Shown here piece after piece: positions 8,289-18,354 of a stretch of 64,000 bases of DNA. Under the pieces are notes generated by a model, which was not told the origin of the DNA, did not search any database, and saw nothing but the letters and a program-made list of their open reading frames with translations. The position numbers and the translations under genes are program-made. How positions within the stretch are numbered: the stretch's first letter is position 1; every line of letters starts with the position of its first letter. The stretch is from Flavobacteriales bacterium (lineage in GTDB: Bacteria > Bacteroidota > Bacteroidia > Flavobacteriales_D > Crocinitomicaceae), in NCBI GenBank assembly GCA_947500755.1, contig CANMTO010000011.1:1-64000 (forward strand), in the 5' to 3' direction.

Positions 8289-10282
8289 GCCATTAACTCC
8301 AATAAGGTCTCTTCGAACCGTTTTTTAGGAAGGAACTGCTCTTCCAAGGCTACTGCAAAAGGTACTGGGGTATCTAGGGATCCAACTCTTCTTACGGGCG
8401 CATCCAGGGATTCAAAACAATGCTCATTAATCAACGCTGAAATCTCACCTCCAATTCCACCAAATAAGGAATCCTCGTGAAGGATTAGTGCTTTTCCAGT
8501 TTTTCTAACCGAGTTATAGATACATTCAGTATCTAAAGGCAAAAGGGTTCTCAAGTCAATGATTTCAATATCTAAACCACGTTCCTCTTTTAACTCCAAA
8601 GCCCAATGTACGCCAAAACCATAGGTAATAATACTGACTAGCATTCCTTCGCTCGCGACAGCGGCCTTACCGATTTCCAATTGATAGTACGCACTGGGAA
8701 CCATTCCTTTGGCGCTTCGATAGAGGGTCTTATGTTCGAAGAAAAGTACGGGATTTGGATCTTCGATGGACGCATTCAATAAGCCTTTGGCATCAAACGG
8801 ATTGGAAGGATAAACTACTTTTAACCCCGGAGTATGTGTAAACCAAGCTTCATTGCTTTGAGAGTGAAATGGACCTGCCGCAGCACCTGCTCCGGTTGGC
8901 ATCCTTACTACTACGTCGGCATGTTGCCCCCACCGCCAATGAATTTTGGCTAAGTTATTTATGATTTGGTTAAATCCACAGGTAACGAAATCCGCAAACT
9001 GCATCTCCACCATCGCTTTCATGCCAGAAATTGACAGCCCTAATCCTGCCCCAACGATTGCCGACTCGCACAATGGAGTATTTCTCACACGGTCTTTCCC
9101 GAATTTCTCTACAAATCCTTCAGTTACTTTAAAGGCCCCACCATACTCCGCTATGTCTTGGCCCATAAGTACAAGATTCGGATGTCTTTCCATGCTTTGA
9201 CTCAAGCCTTCTTGTATGGCATCAATGAATCGAATTTCCTTAGACACCCCAGTTGGTGGAATGACTTGTGCCGAGTTAGCAGCATACAAATCAGAAAGTT
9301 CTTGTGTTAAGGAAGGGACAATGGCCGATTCAGCATTTGCCTCATCAAATGAGCGTTGGATATCCGCTTTAAACCCTTCTTTTATTTGTGCGATAACCGC
9401 TTCATTTAATACCTTTTCTTGAAGTAGAAACAACTCAAAATTTGATACCGGATCTTTAAGCGCCCATTTATCCTGAATACCTTCTGGATAATATTTTGTT
9501 CCTGACGCTTCTTCATGACCTCGCATTCTAAAAGACATCAATTCTACCAAATAGGGCTTTGGATTCACTCGAATTTCTTCGGCAATGGTTCGAATAGCCC
9601 GAATCACAGCTAAAATATTATTACCATCCACTTGGATTGCATCCATGCCATATCCAATCCCTTTATCAATAAATTGCTTACACTTAAATTGCTCATTGGA
9701 TGGGGTTGAAAGGCCCCAAGCATTATTTTCGATACAAAACATTACAGGTAAGTCCCAAACCGCGGCAACATTTAAGGCCTCATGAAAATCACCTTCTGAA
9801 GCACCACCGTCTCCGGAGAACACTAAGGTTGCTTTATTACTTTTCTTCAGTTTTTGTGCTAAGGCAATCCCGTCTGCAATGCCCAATTGAGGTCCTAGGT
9901 GAGAAATCATTCCTACCAAATGGTGCTCGTTAGAACCAAAGTGAAATGAACGGTCTCGCCCTTTCGTGAATCCAGACATTTTACCTTGGAATTGGGCAAA
10001 CAGGCGATTTAAGGGAATTTCTCTTGTTGTAAACACCCCTAAGTTTCGGTGCATCGGTAAAATATATTCATCCGATTGCAATGCATAAGCACACCCTACA
10101 GAAATCCCTTCCTGCCCCCAGCCTGAGAACCACTTGGTAATTTTCCCTTGACGAAGTAAGATGAGCATCTTTTCTTCAATCAGTCGCGGAAGAAGAATCG
10201 CTTTGTAAATATTAATTAATTCTTCGTTATCGAATCCAGTTCGATCATACGTAATATGTAATTGGTCTAGTATATCTTCCAC
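8282..10282 (-). CDS. 2-oxoisovalerate (branched-chain 2-oxoacid) dehydrogenase E1, fused alpha-beta
   Basis: 666-residue fusion of the E1 alpha and beta subunits of a 2-oxoacid dehydrogenase complex, which decarboxylates branched-chain 2-oxoacids with thiamine diphosphate. The alpha half (about 1-330) has the ThDP motif GDGGASEGDF near residue 155, ending at ENNAWG. The beta half starts near 350 (RFIDAIQEGL) and contains GQDIAEYGG and the LCESAIVGAGLG region. Fused E1 proteins of this length are common in Bacteroidota. No E2 is adjacent; an lpd (E3) lies at 31 kb. It is isolated from gdhA by a terminator. Confidence 0.88.
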   Translation of the reverse strand: MEDILDQLHITYDRTGFDNEELINIYKAILLPRLIEEKMLILLRQGKITKWFSGWGQEGISVGCAYALQSDEYILPMHRNLGVFTTREIPLNRLFAQFQGKMSGFTKGRDRSFHFGSNEHHLVGMISHLGPQLGIADGIALAQKLKKSNKATLVFSGDGGASEGDFHEALNVAAVWDLPVMFCIENNAWGLSTPSNEQFKCKQFIDKGIGYGMDAIQVDGNNILAVIRAIRTIAEEIRVNPKPYLVELMSFRMRGHEEASGTKYYPEGIQDKWALKDPVSNFELFLLQEKVLNEAVIAQIKEGFKADIQRSFDEANAESAIVPSLTQELSDLYAANSAQVIPPTGVSKEIRFIDAIQEGLSQSMERHPNLVLMGQDIAEYGGAFKVTEGFVEKFGKDRVRNTPLCESAIVGAGLGLSISGMKAMVEMQFADFVTCGFNQIINNLAKIHWRWGQHADVVVRMPTGAGAAAGPFHSQSNEAWFTHTPGLKVVYPSNPFDAKGLLNASIEDPNPVLFFEHKTLYRSAKGMVPSAYYQLEIGKAAVASEGMLVSIITYGFGVHWALELKEERGLDIEIIDLRTLLPLDTECIYNSVRKTGKALILHEDSLFGGIGGEISALINEHCFESLDAPVRRVGSLDTPVPFAVALEEQFLPKKRFEETLLELMAY

Positions 10283-10299
10283 GCTGCAAAATTAACAAA

Positions 10300-10325
10300 T
10301 AAAAAAACCCACCGAGGTGGGTTTT
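10300..10325 (-). terminator. intrinsic terminator of gdhA
   Basis: Read on the minus strand: a GC-rich stem with arms AAAACCCACC and GGTGGGTTTT around a tiny loop, followed by a run of seven T. It lies between the gdhA stop (10348) and the start of the E1 gene (10282). Confidence 0.85.
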
Positions 10326-10347
10326 AAGAGTTTTGAGAAAATGAGGA

Positions 10348-11703
10348 TTAAACTAATCCTTGATCAATCATGGCATCCGCTACTTTAACGAATCCAGCAA
10401 CATTAGCTCCCTTAACGTAGTCCACATTGCCGTCTTCTTTAGTGCCATATTTCACACAAGCTTCATGAATAGAAACCATGATGCCATGTAAACGTTGATC
10501 CACCTCTTCGGCTGACCAAGATAATCTCAATGAGTTTTGAGACATTTCAAGACCGGAGGTTGCCACACCACCTGCATTGGATGCCTTTCCTGGTGCAAAC
10601 AACACATTTGCTGCTTGGAATGCAAGAATAGCCTCTGGAGTGGAAGGCATATTAGCTCCTTCCGCTACACACATTACACCGTTAGCAATAAGTGCTTTAG
10701 CTTCTTCGCCATTCAATTCATTTTGGGTTGCACACGGAAGCGCGATGTCTGCCCTTACTTCCCAAGGACGTTTCCCTGCAACAAATTTTGCGTTCGGATA
10801 AACTTGCGTGTATTCAGCAATACGCCCACGCTTCACATTCTTTAATTCCATTACAAAGGCTAATTTTTCAGCATCGATTCCGTCTGCATCATGGATATAC
10901 CCTGAAGAATCTGAAAGCGTTAACACCTTGGCTCCTAAATGAGTAGCTTTCTCACAAGCGAACTGCGCAACATTTCCTGAACCAGAAACCACCACAGTTT
11001 TTCCATTAAAAGAATCCCCTTTAGTTGCTAACATTTCTTTTGCAAAATATACGGTGCCATATCCTGTAGCTTCCGGACGAATCAATGATCCACCCCAATT
11101 TCTTGCTTTTCCAGTTAACACCCCTGTAAATTCGTTTCGAATTCGCTTGTACTGCCCGAACATGTATCCAATTTCTCTGCCACCAACGCCGATATCTCCT
11201 GCGGGTACATCTGTGTTTGCACCAATGTGACGAGAAAGTTCGGTCATAAATGATTGGCAAAACTTCATCATTTCATTGTCCGACTTTCCTTTAGGATCAA
11301 AATCAGAACCTCCTTTACCGCCTCCCATTGGAAGTGTCGTTAATGAATTCTTAAAAATTTGTTCGAAGCCTAAGAACTTAAGGATCGAAAGATTCACAGA
11401 AGGGTGAAAACGCAAGCCTCCTTTATAAGGTCCGATCGCTGAGTTAAATTCAACGCGGTATCCACGATTTACTTGCACATTTCCATGATCATCTAACCAT
11501 GGAACTCGGAATATAATCGTTCGCTCAGGTTCAATAATACGCTCAAGAATTTTCGCGTCCTTGTACTTCGTGTGTTGCTCCGTAAATGGAATGATTGCCT
11601 CCGCTACTTCATGCACTGCTTGAAGAAATTCTGGTTCGTGACCATTCTTGGCCTTTACATTTTCCATGAAGGCATCTATTTCCTTCTGATATTTATTTGA
11701 CAT
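10348..11703 (-). CDS. gdhA: NADP-type glutamate dehydrogenase
   Basis: Hexameric glutamate dehydrogenase of 451 residues, reductively aminating 2-oxoglutarate to glutamate. The substrate and catalytic region LPMGGGKGGSDFDPKGKSD and the GDIGVGGREIGYM stretch are intact; the Rossmann motif SGSGNVAQF marks the cofactor domain. Length and sequence fit the 450-residue NADP-preferring group, although cofactor use is inferred from family only. The gene has its own -7 element (11728-11735) and terminator, so it is monocistronic. Confidence 0.95.
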   Translation of the reverse strand: MSNKYQKEIDAFMENVKAKNGHEPEFLQAVHEVAEAIIPFTEQHTKYKDAKILERIIEPERTIIFRVPWLDDHGNVQVNRGYRVEFNSAIGPYKGGLRFHPSVNLSILKFLGFEQIFKNSLTTLPMGGGKGGSDFDPKGKSDNEMMKFCQSFMTELSRHIGANTDVPAGDIGVGGREIGYMFGQYKRIRNEFTGVLTGKARNWGGSLIRPEATGYGTVYFAKEMLATKGDSFNGKTVVVSGSGNVAQFACEKATHLGAKVLTLSDSSGYIHDADGIDAEKLAFVMELKNVKRGRIAEYTQVYPNAKFVAGKRPWEVRADIALPCATQNELNGEEAKALIANGVMCVAEGANMPSTPEAILAFQAANVLFAPGKASNAGGVATSGLEMSQNSLRLSWSAEEVDQRLHGIMVSIHEACVKYGTKEDGNVDYVKGANVAGFVKVADAMIDQGLV

Positions 11704-11727
11704 ACAACTGAATTTAAAATTTACTCA

Positions 11728-11735
11728 CAAATGTA
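11728..11735 (-). promoter_or_regulatory. -7 promoter element for gdhA
   Basis: Minus-strand TACATTTG, a match to TAnnTTTG, 24 nt before the gdhA ATG. The rest of the 215-bp spacer up to 11918 is AT-rich with no other recognisable signal apart from the forward element at 11897. Confidence 0.45.
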
Positions 11736-11896
11736 ACAAGTTTTTAAGTTGCCTAGTTAATATTTTTCATTAAAGACTAAGTGTTAAAATGACACTAAAT
11801 TAAAGCAAACTTCATTTCTTTTTAATTTTAATCTTAGCAACCAAAATTTATTCATTTCGTAACGCAGTTGTTCTTTCTTTATTAAAAAATTAGTTA

Positions 11897-11904
11897 TAGA
11901 TTTG
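11897..11904 (+). promoter_or_regulatory. -7 promoter element for the first T9SS cargo gene
   Basis: TAGATTTG matches TAnnTTTG, 14 nt before the ATG at 11919. Confidence 0.45.
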
Positions 11905-11918
11905 AATACTTAAATACT

Positions 11919-14762
11919 ATGTTCTCAACGCGTTATTTATTTTATTCGTTTTTTATACTTGCTATTGCGCAATTCAACGCAATTGCACAGAACAATGCTG
12001 GATGTCCAAATGCTAATCTAAGCATGGGTAATTTTACGAATTGGCAAGGATATACCGGAAACTATGCAAATCCAGCAGCGAGTATGGGTCTTGTTGCCGG
12101 TAGACATACAATTATTACGGGCGCAGGAACAGATCCGTTTTCATGCGGAGGCTTACCAATTGTACCTCCAGGAAGCACCTCATCTGCCCGGCTAGGAAAC
12201 TCTGGAACGGGAGCCGAAGGAGAACAATTACGTTATTCCATGACTGTAACCGCTCAAAATGCCTTATTTATTTACAAATATGCTGTCGTTTTAGAAGATC
12301 CGGGACATCCACCCAATGCTCAACCCGTATTTCAAATGCGTTTGTTGGACCAAAACGGCACCCAAATCGGTGGTAACTGTGGTCAATATACGGTATATGG
12401 CGGGCAGCCAGGTCAAAATTTTCAAACCTGTGGTGGAGTAAAGTGGTTGCCATGGACTGTTGTGGGGGTAAACCTTACTGCTTATACCGGCCAGCAAGTT
12501 ACGATAGAATTCACCACAAAAGATTGCGATTATTCAGGTCATTTTGGCTATGCCTACGTAGTAGCTGACTGTATGCCATTAATTCTGGATTTAGATTATT
12601 GTTTTGGCGCCAACACAATCAACATTGCTGGACCTGCAGGATTTCAAAGCTATAACTGGAGTTCGGGACAAAACACACAGTCTATTTCGGTACCTGTTGC
12701 CACAGCCTTGCCTACTTATACCGTAACCATGCAATCCTTTTCTAATCAGGGGAATTGTACCGTAGCCTTGACTGCACAGGCTATTCCAACAACTGTAAAT
12801 AACAACTTCACTGTTACCCAGGCTTGCCCGTGGTCTCCTACCCAATTTAACAGTACCCCAACCATCTTGCCAACCTCTATAAACGGAGTAGTCCTTGCTA
12901 ATGGCGGCGCAGCCTCATGGTTTTGGGACTTTGGGGATCTATCTACCCTAACAGGAAACAACCCCGCGGTGCATCAAAACCCTACGCATGTTTATGCTAA
13001 TCCAGGAACATACACCGTTACACATATTGTATTTACTCAGGCTGGATGTAGCGATACCATTTCGCAAACCATCAATGTACTGCCTCCACCTACTATCAAC
13101 TTCACGTTCAACAACGCCTGTGTTTTTAATGTTGTTAACACAACAAATAACACCCAAGACCCAAATCTTGCTCAGGTTACTTATCAGTGGATATGGGGTG
13201 ACGGAAGCGCAAATAACATTACGACAAATGCGTCGCACACTTATCAGCAAGCTGGAACGTATCAACTCGGATTGGCCGCCACTAATGTGGGAGGATGCAC
13301 AGACACCTTATATCAAGCCGTAACAATTCATCCGCTTCCCCCTGTATTTGCGGGTAATGACACTACAATATGTCCAGGATTTAGTATTCCACTCAACGCA
13401 ACGGGCGCAGCAACCTATAGTTGGGAAACCGGAACAGCCAATGGATCACCTTATATTCCACAGGCAAGTATAATGCTAACGGTAGTTGGTACAGATGCAA
13501 ATGGTTGCATAAATGCTGATTCCATATTCATCACCCTGCATCCTGCAGCGGTTGTTGATGCTGGCCCAGACATTAGTGAGTGTTTCGGTACCAGTGTAAC
13601 TATTACCGGAGCAGGAGTCGCTAATTACTCTTGGAATAATGGATTAATTGACGGGCAGACCTTCACTCCACCTGTTGGTGTGGTAACCTATACCGTAACG
13701 GGAACAGATGCCAATGGATGTATTGATACTGACCAAATGATATTAACCACATGGGCAAACCCGGTGGTTAATGCAGGAAATGATCAATCAATTTGCGAAG
13801 GTGATTCCACCTTGATTTCGGGCTCAGGTGCAAGCACCTATGTTTGGAACAATGGCATACTGAATAATGACTATTTTATACCAACCATCAATGCAACCTA
13901 CACCGTAGTTGGAACGGACAATAACGGCTGTACCGGAACCGATGATATGAACATCACCATTGAACCAGCAGCCTATCCTTCGTTTATTGCGCCAGTATTA
14001 GCAGATTGTACACCATTTTCATTTACGCTGAATAATACATCTACCGGAACACCTTTTACCCAGGCAGTTTGGACCTTTGGAAACGGAGCTACCGCAACAG
14101 GAGCGGGACCGATTTCTTATACGTACAATAGTCCGGGCTGCTACGATGTAGGACTTACATTAACAACGGCGTTAGGCTGTGAATGGGATATCTTAATTAC
14201 AGACTACTTGTGCAGTTATGTATTACCGATTGCCGATTTTGAGCCCAGTCCTATGAATATTACGGATTTGGAAAACACGAGCTCCATGATCAACCAAAGC
14301 GCTGGTGGTAGTTTTTACGCATGGGATTTTGGCGATGGAAGTACATCTACAGAGTTTGAACCGGTTCATTTCTTCCCCAATACCACCACGGCAAACTATC
14401 TAGTAACGTTAATTGTTTACACAGACAATGGATGTACGGATACCACCAATCGGGTAGTTACGTTAACTGAAACACAGCTCTTGTACGTTCCGAATACCTT
14501 TACTCCAGATGGAAATGAGTACAATCAAACGTGGTTTCCTGTAATAACCGCTGATTTTGACCCATACGAGTTCACATGCTTAATTTATGATCGCTGGGGA
14601 GAGCTTATTTGGGAGAATCACAATCATTTGGTTGGTTGGGATGGAAAACAGATGAATGGAAAACCGATGCAAGAAGGTGTATATACATGGAAAATCATGA
14701 TTAAGTCACCCTATCGCGATGAGCGTAAGGCCTTCACAGGACACGTAACTTTATTGCGATAA
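11919..14762 (+). CDS. PKD/Ig-repeat surface protein with T9SS type B C-terminal domain (paralogue 1)
   Basis: 947-residue secreted protein. A signal peptide (1-24, ending AIAQ) precedes an N-terminal jelly-roll-like domain (about 25-225). Two PKD domains follow (about 320-470, with WFWDFGD and YQWIWGDGS), then three copies of an Ig-like module of about 70 residues (about 475-685; each has AGxD...C.G...W.NG...NGC), two more PKD-like domains (about 690-850) and the gliding-motility-associated type B sorting domain (about 855-947, VPNTFTPDGNEYNQ...YDRWG). Type B cargo is exported by T9SS and attached to the surface or released. A likely adhesin; the ligand is unknown. Heads a tandem array with its paralogue. 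Confidence 0.88.
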   Translation: MFSTRYLFYSFFILAIAQFNAIAQNNAGCPNANLSMGNFTNWQGYTGNYANPAASMGLVAGRHTIITGAGTDPFSCGGLPIVPPGSTSSARLGNSGTGAEGEQLRYSMTVTAQNALFIYKYAVVLEDPGHPPNAQPVFQMRLLDQNGTQIGGNCGQYTVYGGQPGQNFQTCGGVKWLPWTVVGVNLTAYTGQQVTIEFTTKDCDYSGHFGYAYVVADCMPLILDLDYCFGANTINIAGPAGFQSYNWSSGQNTQSISVPVATALPTYTVTMQSFSNQGNCTVALTAQAIPTTVNNNFTVTQACPWSPTQFNSTPTILPTSINGVVLANGGAASWFWDFGDLSTLTGNNPAVHQNPTHVYANPGTYTVTHIVFTQAGCSDTISQTINVLPPPTINFTFNNACVFNVVNTTNNTQDPNLAQVTYQWIWGDGSANNITTNASHTYQQAGTYQLGLAATNVGGCTDTLYQAVTIHPLPPVFAGNDTTICPGFSIPLNATGAATYSWETGTANGSPYIPQASIMLTVVGTDANGCINADSIFITLHPAAVVDAGPDISECFGTSVTITGAGVANYSWNNGLIDGQTFTPPVGVVTYTVTGTDANGCIDTDQMILTTWANPVVNAGNDQSICEGDSTLISGSGASTYVWNNGILNNDYFIPTINATYTVVGTDNNGCTGTDDMNITIEPAAYPSFIAPVLADCTPFSFTLNNTSTGTPFTQAVWTFGNGATATGAGPISYTYNSPGCYDVGLTLTTALGCEWDILITDYLCSYVLPIADFEPSPMNITDLENTSSMINQSAGGSFYAWDFGDGSTSTEFEPVHFFPNTTTANYLVTLIVYTDNGCTDTTNRVVTLTETQLLYVPNTFTPDGNEYNQTWFPVITADFDPYEFTCLIYDRWGELIWENHNHLVGWDGKQMNGKPMQEGVYTWKIMIKSPYRDERKAFTGHVTLLR

Positions 14763-14778
14763 CCTGAGTTAAATGCCA

Positions 14779-14786
14779 TATCTTTG
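14779..14786 (+). promoter_or_regulatory. -7 promoter element between the two paralogues
   Basis: TATCTTTG, a match to TAnnTTTG, ends 6 nt before the ATG at 14793. An in-frame TTG at 14784 falls inside this element and so is not the start. A TTG lies 22 nt upstream, near the -33 spacing. It implies that paralogue 2 can be transcribed on its own. Confidence 0.5.
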
Positions 14787-14792
14787 CACCTC

Positions 14793-17700
14793 ATGAAAGT
14801 TTTTTACTCTTTATTGCTGCTTCTTTTCTCATCGTTTTGCGGTTATTCTCAAAATAACGCGGGGTGTCCTAATGCCAATTTTAGTAACAGCAACTTTAGT
14901 AATTGGCAAGGCTATACGGGCAATTATGGTAATCCTGCTTCAGCGGTTGGAATAGTTAATGGAAGACATACGATTATTTCTGCTCCCGGAATAGATCCTA
15001 ACACATGTGGAGGATTACAATTGATCCCACCGGGTAGTACACGTTCGGCAAGATTAGGTAACCAAAGTACCGGCGCTCAAGGAGAACGGTTAACTTATAC
15101 CCTTAATGTTACAGCGCAGAATTCATTATTTATCTACAAATATGCTTGTGTTTTGCAAGATCCAGGACATTCACCAGCACAACAGCCTGTTTTCCAAATG
15201 CGCTTATTAAACCAAAACGGGACTCAAATCGGGGGAAATTGTGGAGCATATACAGTTTACGCAGGCCAACCAGGTCAAAATTTTCAAACCTGCGGGAGTG
15301 TCAAATGGCTTCCTTGGACCATTGTTGGGGTTAATCTTCAAGCATATATTGGTCAAAATGTGACGATTGAATTCACCACTAAAGACTGCAGCTTGAGTGG
15401 TCATTACGGTTACGCATACGTTGTAGCTGATTGCATGCCCTTAACCTTAGACTTAGATTATTGTTTTGGCTCACCTAATATAAACATTTCAGGGCCCGCC
15501 GGATTCCAAAGTTATAATTGGAGCAATGGAGCCAACACGCAAAGTATAAGTGTTCTAGCAGCTACAGCAGCACCGAGTTATACGGTTACTATGCAATCAT
15601 TCTCGAACCAAGGAAGTTGCACCGTCGCATTAACCGCTTCAGCAATACCGACCACCGTTCAAAGTAATTTCACCTACACGGCAGCATGTCCATGGACCCC
15701 AATGCAGTTTAACAGTACTCCTACCATCCTTCCAAATACGATAAACGGTGTACTCCTGGCGAATGGGGGGGCATCCTCGTGGACATGGAATTTTGGGGAT
15801 GGATCTACATTAAATGGCAATAACCCTGCGGTTCACATGAATCCAACGCATACCTATCAAAATCCAGGCACATACAATGTAACACACATTGTGACCACGC
15901 AAGCAGGGTGTTCAGATACCATTACTCAAACCATCACTGTACTCCCACCCCCTGTGATTAATTTCAGTTTCAATAACAGCTGTATGAATGATACAGTAAG
16001 TTTTACAAACCAAACCCAAGACCCGAACCTTGCCCAAGTAAGCTACACGTGGTTATTTGGAAACGGAAGCCCAAATTCTACGCAAACGAATCCAATTCAA
16101 ATCTATCCCAATGCAGGCACATTCAATGTGTCACTTATTGCCTCGAATGTGGGTGGGTGCACAGATACCCTTACACAAGCGGTTACAGTCTATCCACTTC
16201 CTCCAGTCAATGCCGGAAGTAATGTCGCTGTTTGTCCGGGTACGCCAGTAACCTTAAACGCAACTGGCGCCCCTACATTGACATGGGAAACAGGCACCGT
16301 CAACGGAGGAACCTATTTACCTATAAACAATATCACACTGACCGTAGTTGGTATCGACAACAATGGCTGTGTGAATCAAGACTCCATGGATATTACGATA
16401 TACCCTGGGGCACTTGTTAATGCAGGTCCGGATTTAAACGTATGTTTAGGGTCTTCTGTTACCATTACGGCAACAGGTTCCAATACGTATCAATGGAACA
16501 ACGGAATCACTAATGGTCAAACCTTTACTCCTACCCTTGGTTCTACTACGTACACTGTTACCGGTACCTCGTTGAATGGCTGCACGAATGTTGACTCCAT
16601 GGTGTTAACTGTATTTTCTAATCCAGGGATAAGCGCAGGCCTTGATCAAATTGTATGTCAAGGAGATTCTACACAATTGTTGGGACAAGGTGCTGTAAGT
16701 TATCAATGGAGTGGAGGTGTTTCAAATGGATCCTACTTTACGCCCCTGTCCACAGGCCTTTGGAGTGTCACCGGGTTGGATGCTAATGGGTGTATAGGTT
16801 ATGATACGATGCAAATTATTGTGCCACAACCTGTGGTTTTTGCGGGCAACGATACGTCGATTTGTCCCGGCTTCAGTATTCCGCTTAATGCAGTTGGAAC
16901 AGCGACCTACACGTGGAGCACTGGAACCAACAATGGAAGCAATTACATTCCGCTAAGCAGTGAGATTATTTCTGTCATTGGTTTGGATACCAATCTTTGC
17001 CCGGCCTATGACACGTTAATTGTAACTGTTTTTCAAGCTCCAGTGGTTGATGCCGGACCGGATATTCAGGTATGTTCGGGAGCATCTGTTACAATTTCAG
17101 GATCTGGTGCGGTTACCTATGTTTGGAACAATGGACTAATTAATGGAAATACATGGGCCCCGCCCGTGGGAATTGTCACCTACCTTGTAACAGGAACGGA
17201 TGCGAATGGATGTATAGACACCAGTAACATGGTTCTAACCGTTTGGGCTAACCCGGTTGTGAATGCGGGAGTTGATCAAAGTATTTGCGAAGGAAGCAGC
17301 ACGCAGGTAAGTGGATCTGGTGCGGTAAGTTATCAATGGAATAATGGCATATTGAATCAAGTTAACTTTACACCAATTAACACGTTAACCTATACGGTCA
17401 TCGGAACCGATCAAAACGGATGTGTCGGTTCAGACAATATGAGTATCACTATTGAACCGGCTTCAATACCTAACTTCAATGCTGCAATAACAGAAAATTG
17501 TATTCCATTCACTTCCAACCTTACTAATACTTCTTCAGGTACCCCTTATGTATCAGCCCTATGGGATTTTGGAAATGGAATTACCTCGTCCGGCATGAAC
17601 ACCACTTCGGTTATCTATAATGCCCCTGGATGCTATGATGTAAGCTTGACATTGACAACTGCACTCGGTTGTGTTTGGGATACCACGTTAACTGATTATT

Positions 17701-18257
17701 TATGTGCCTATTCCGTTCCAATTGCCGATTTCAATGTGACGCCACAATCAATGACTGTCTTGAATACTACGGGAACTTTCGAAAATTATAGTTCCGGGGC
17801 AGATTATTTCGATTGGGATTATGGAGATGGTAGTTCGAATTCAAATGAATTTGAACCAACCCATTCTTTCCCTACCTCATCCTCAGGTAATTACCTAATC
17901 ACTTTGATTGCTTCGACAACTTTTGGATGTACAGATACCGCCACACGAACAGTGATGGTACAAGAATCACAACTTATTTTTGTTCCGAATACATTTACAC
18001 CCGATGGGAATGAATACAACCAAACTTGGTTGCCAATAATCACAGCGGATTTTGACCCCTATGAATATAGCTGTTTCATTTACAATCGATGGGGTGCAAT
18101 TATTTGGGAAAATCACAACCACGAAATCGGTTGGGACGGAAAAGATGCCAATGGCTTCGACATCACCCAAGGAACATATACTTGGAAAATAATCTTAAAG
18201 TCACCATACTCCGATAGTAGAAAAGCATACATTGGGCATGTGAATTTATTGAGGTAA
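14793..18257 (+). CDS. PKD/Ig-repeat surface protein with T9SS type B C-terminal domain (paralogue 2, expanded)
   Basis: 1154-residue paralogue of the preceding gene, with the same order: signal peptide (about 1-20, ending GYSQ), jelly-roll-like N-terminus, two PKD domains, Ig-like module array, two PKD-like domains, type B sorting domain (about 1060-1154, VPNTFTPDGNEYNQ...YNRWG). The difference is the array: six Ig-like modules (about 470-890) instead of three, which accounts for the extra length. The N-terminal domain and both ends are closely similar, so the pair arose by tandem duplication. The ATG at 14793 is chosen from the promoter at 14779-14786. Confidence 0.88.
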   Translation: MKVFYSLLLLLFSSFCGYSQNNAGCPNANFSNSNFSNWQGYTGNYGNPASAVGIVNGRHTIISAPGIDPNTCGGLQLIPPGSTRSARLGNQSTGAQGERLTYTLNVTAQNSLFIYKYACVLQDPGHSPAQQPVFQMRLLNQNGTQIGGNCGAYTVYAGQPGQNFQTCGSVKWLPWTIVGVNLQAYIGQNVTIEFTTKDCSLSGHYGYAYVVADCMPLTLDLDYCFGSPNINISGPAGFQSYNWSNGANTQSISVLAATAAPSYTVTMQSFSNQGSCTVALTASAIPTTVQSNFTYTAACPWTPMQFNSTPTILPNTINGVLLANGGASSWTWNFGDGSTLNGNNPAVHMNPTHTYQNPGTYNVTHIVTTQAGCSDTITQTITVLPPPVINFSFNNSCMNDTVSFTNQTQDPNLAQVSYTWLFGNGSPNSTQTNPIQIYPNAGTFNVSLIASNVGGCTDTLTQAVTVYPLPPVNAGSNVAVCPGTPVTLNATGAPTLTWETGTVNGGTYLPINNITLTVVGIDNNGCVNQDSMDITIYPGALVNAGPDLNVCLGSSVTITATGSNTYQWNNGITNGQTFTPTLGSTTYTVTGTSLNGCTNVDSMVLTVFSNPGISAGLDQIVCQGDSTQLLGQGAVSYQWSGGVSNGSYFTPLSTGLWSVTGLDANGCIGYDTMQIIVPQPVVFAGNDTSICPGFSIPLNAVGTATYTWSTGTNNGSNYIPLSSEIISVIGLDTNLCPAYDTLIVTVFQAPVVDAGPDIQVCSGASVTISGSGAVTYVWNNGLINGNTWAPPVGIVTYLVTGTDANGCIDTSNMVLTVWANPVVNAGVDQSICEGSSTQVSGSGAVSYQWNNGILNQVNFTPINTLTYTVIGTDQNGCVGSDNMSITIEPASIPNFNAAITENCIPFTSNLTNTSSGTPYVSALWDFGNGITSSGMNTTSVIYNAPGCYDVSLTLTTALGCVWDTTLTDYLCAYSVPIADFNVTPQSMTVLNTTGTFENYSSGADYFDWDYGDGSSNSNEFEPTHSFPTSSSGNYLITLIASTTFGCTDTATRTVMVQESQLIFVPNTFTPDGNEYNQTWLPIITADFDPYEYSCFIYNRWGAIIWENHNHEIGWDGKDANGFDITQGTYTWKIILKSPYSDSRKAYIGHVNLLR

Positions 18258-18278
18258 TGTAGTTTGGCATTTAATTCA

Positions 18279-18286
18279 TAAATTTG
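18279..18286 (+). promoter_or_regulatory. possible -7 element for the SprB-repeat gene
   Basis: TAAATTTG matches TAnnTTTG, 68 nt before the next ATG (18355). AT-rich DNA gives such matches by chance, so support is weak. Confidence 0.3.
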
Positions 18287-18354
18287 AAAGTGAGAATGGC
18301 AACGATTGGTTAATATTCTCGTAAGGAATGTGACCCGAACATTAACTTTTTTTT

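Noticed and set aside
12143-13323. Short overlapping open frames in the adhesin genes
   Set aside because: They are alternate frames of the GC-balanced repeats and lack any start signal or recognisable domain.
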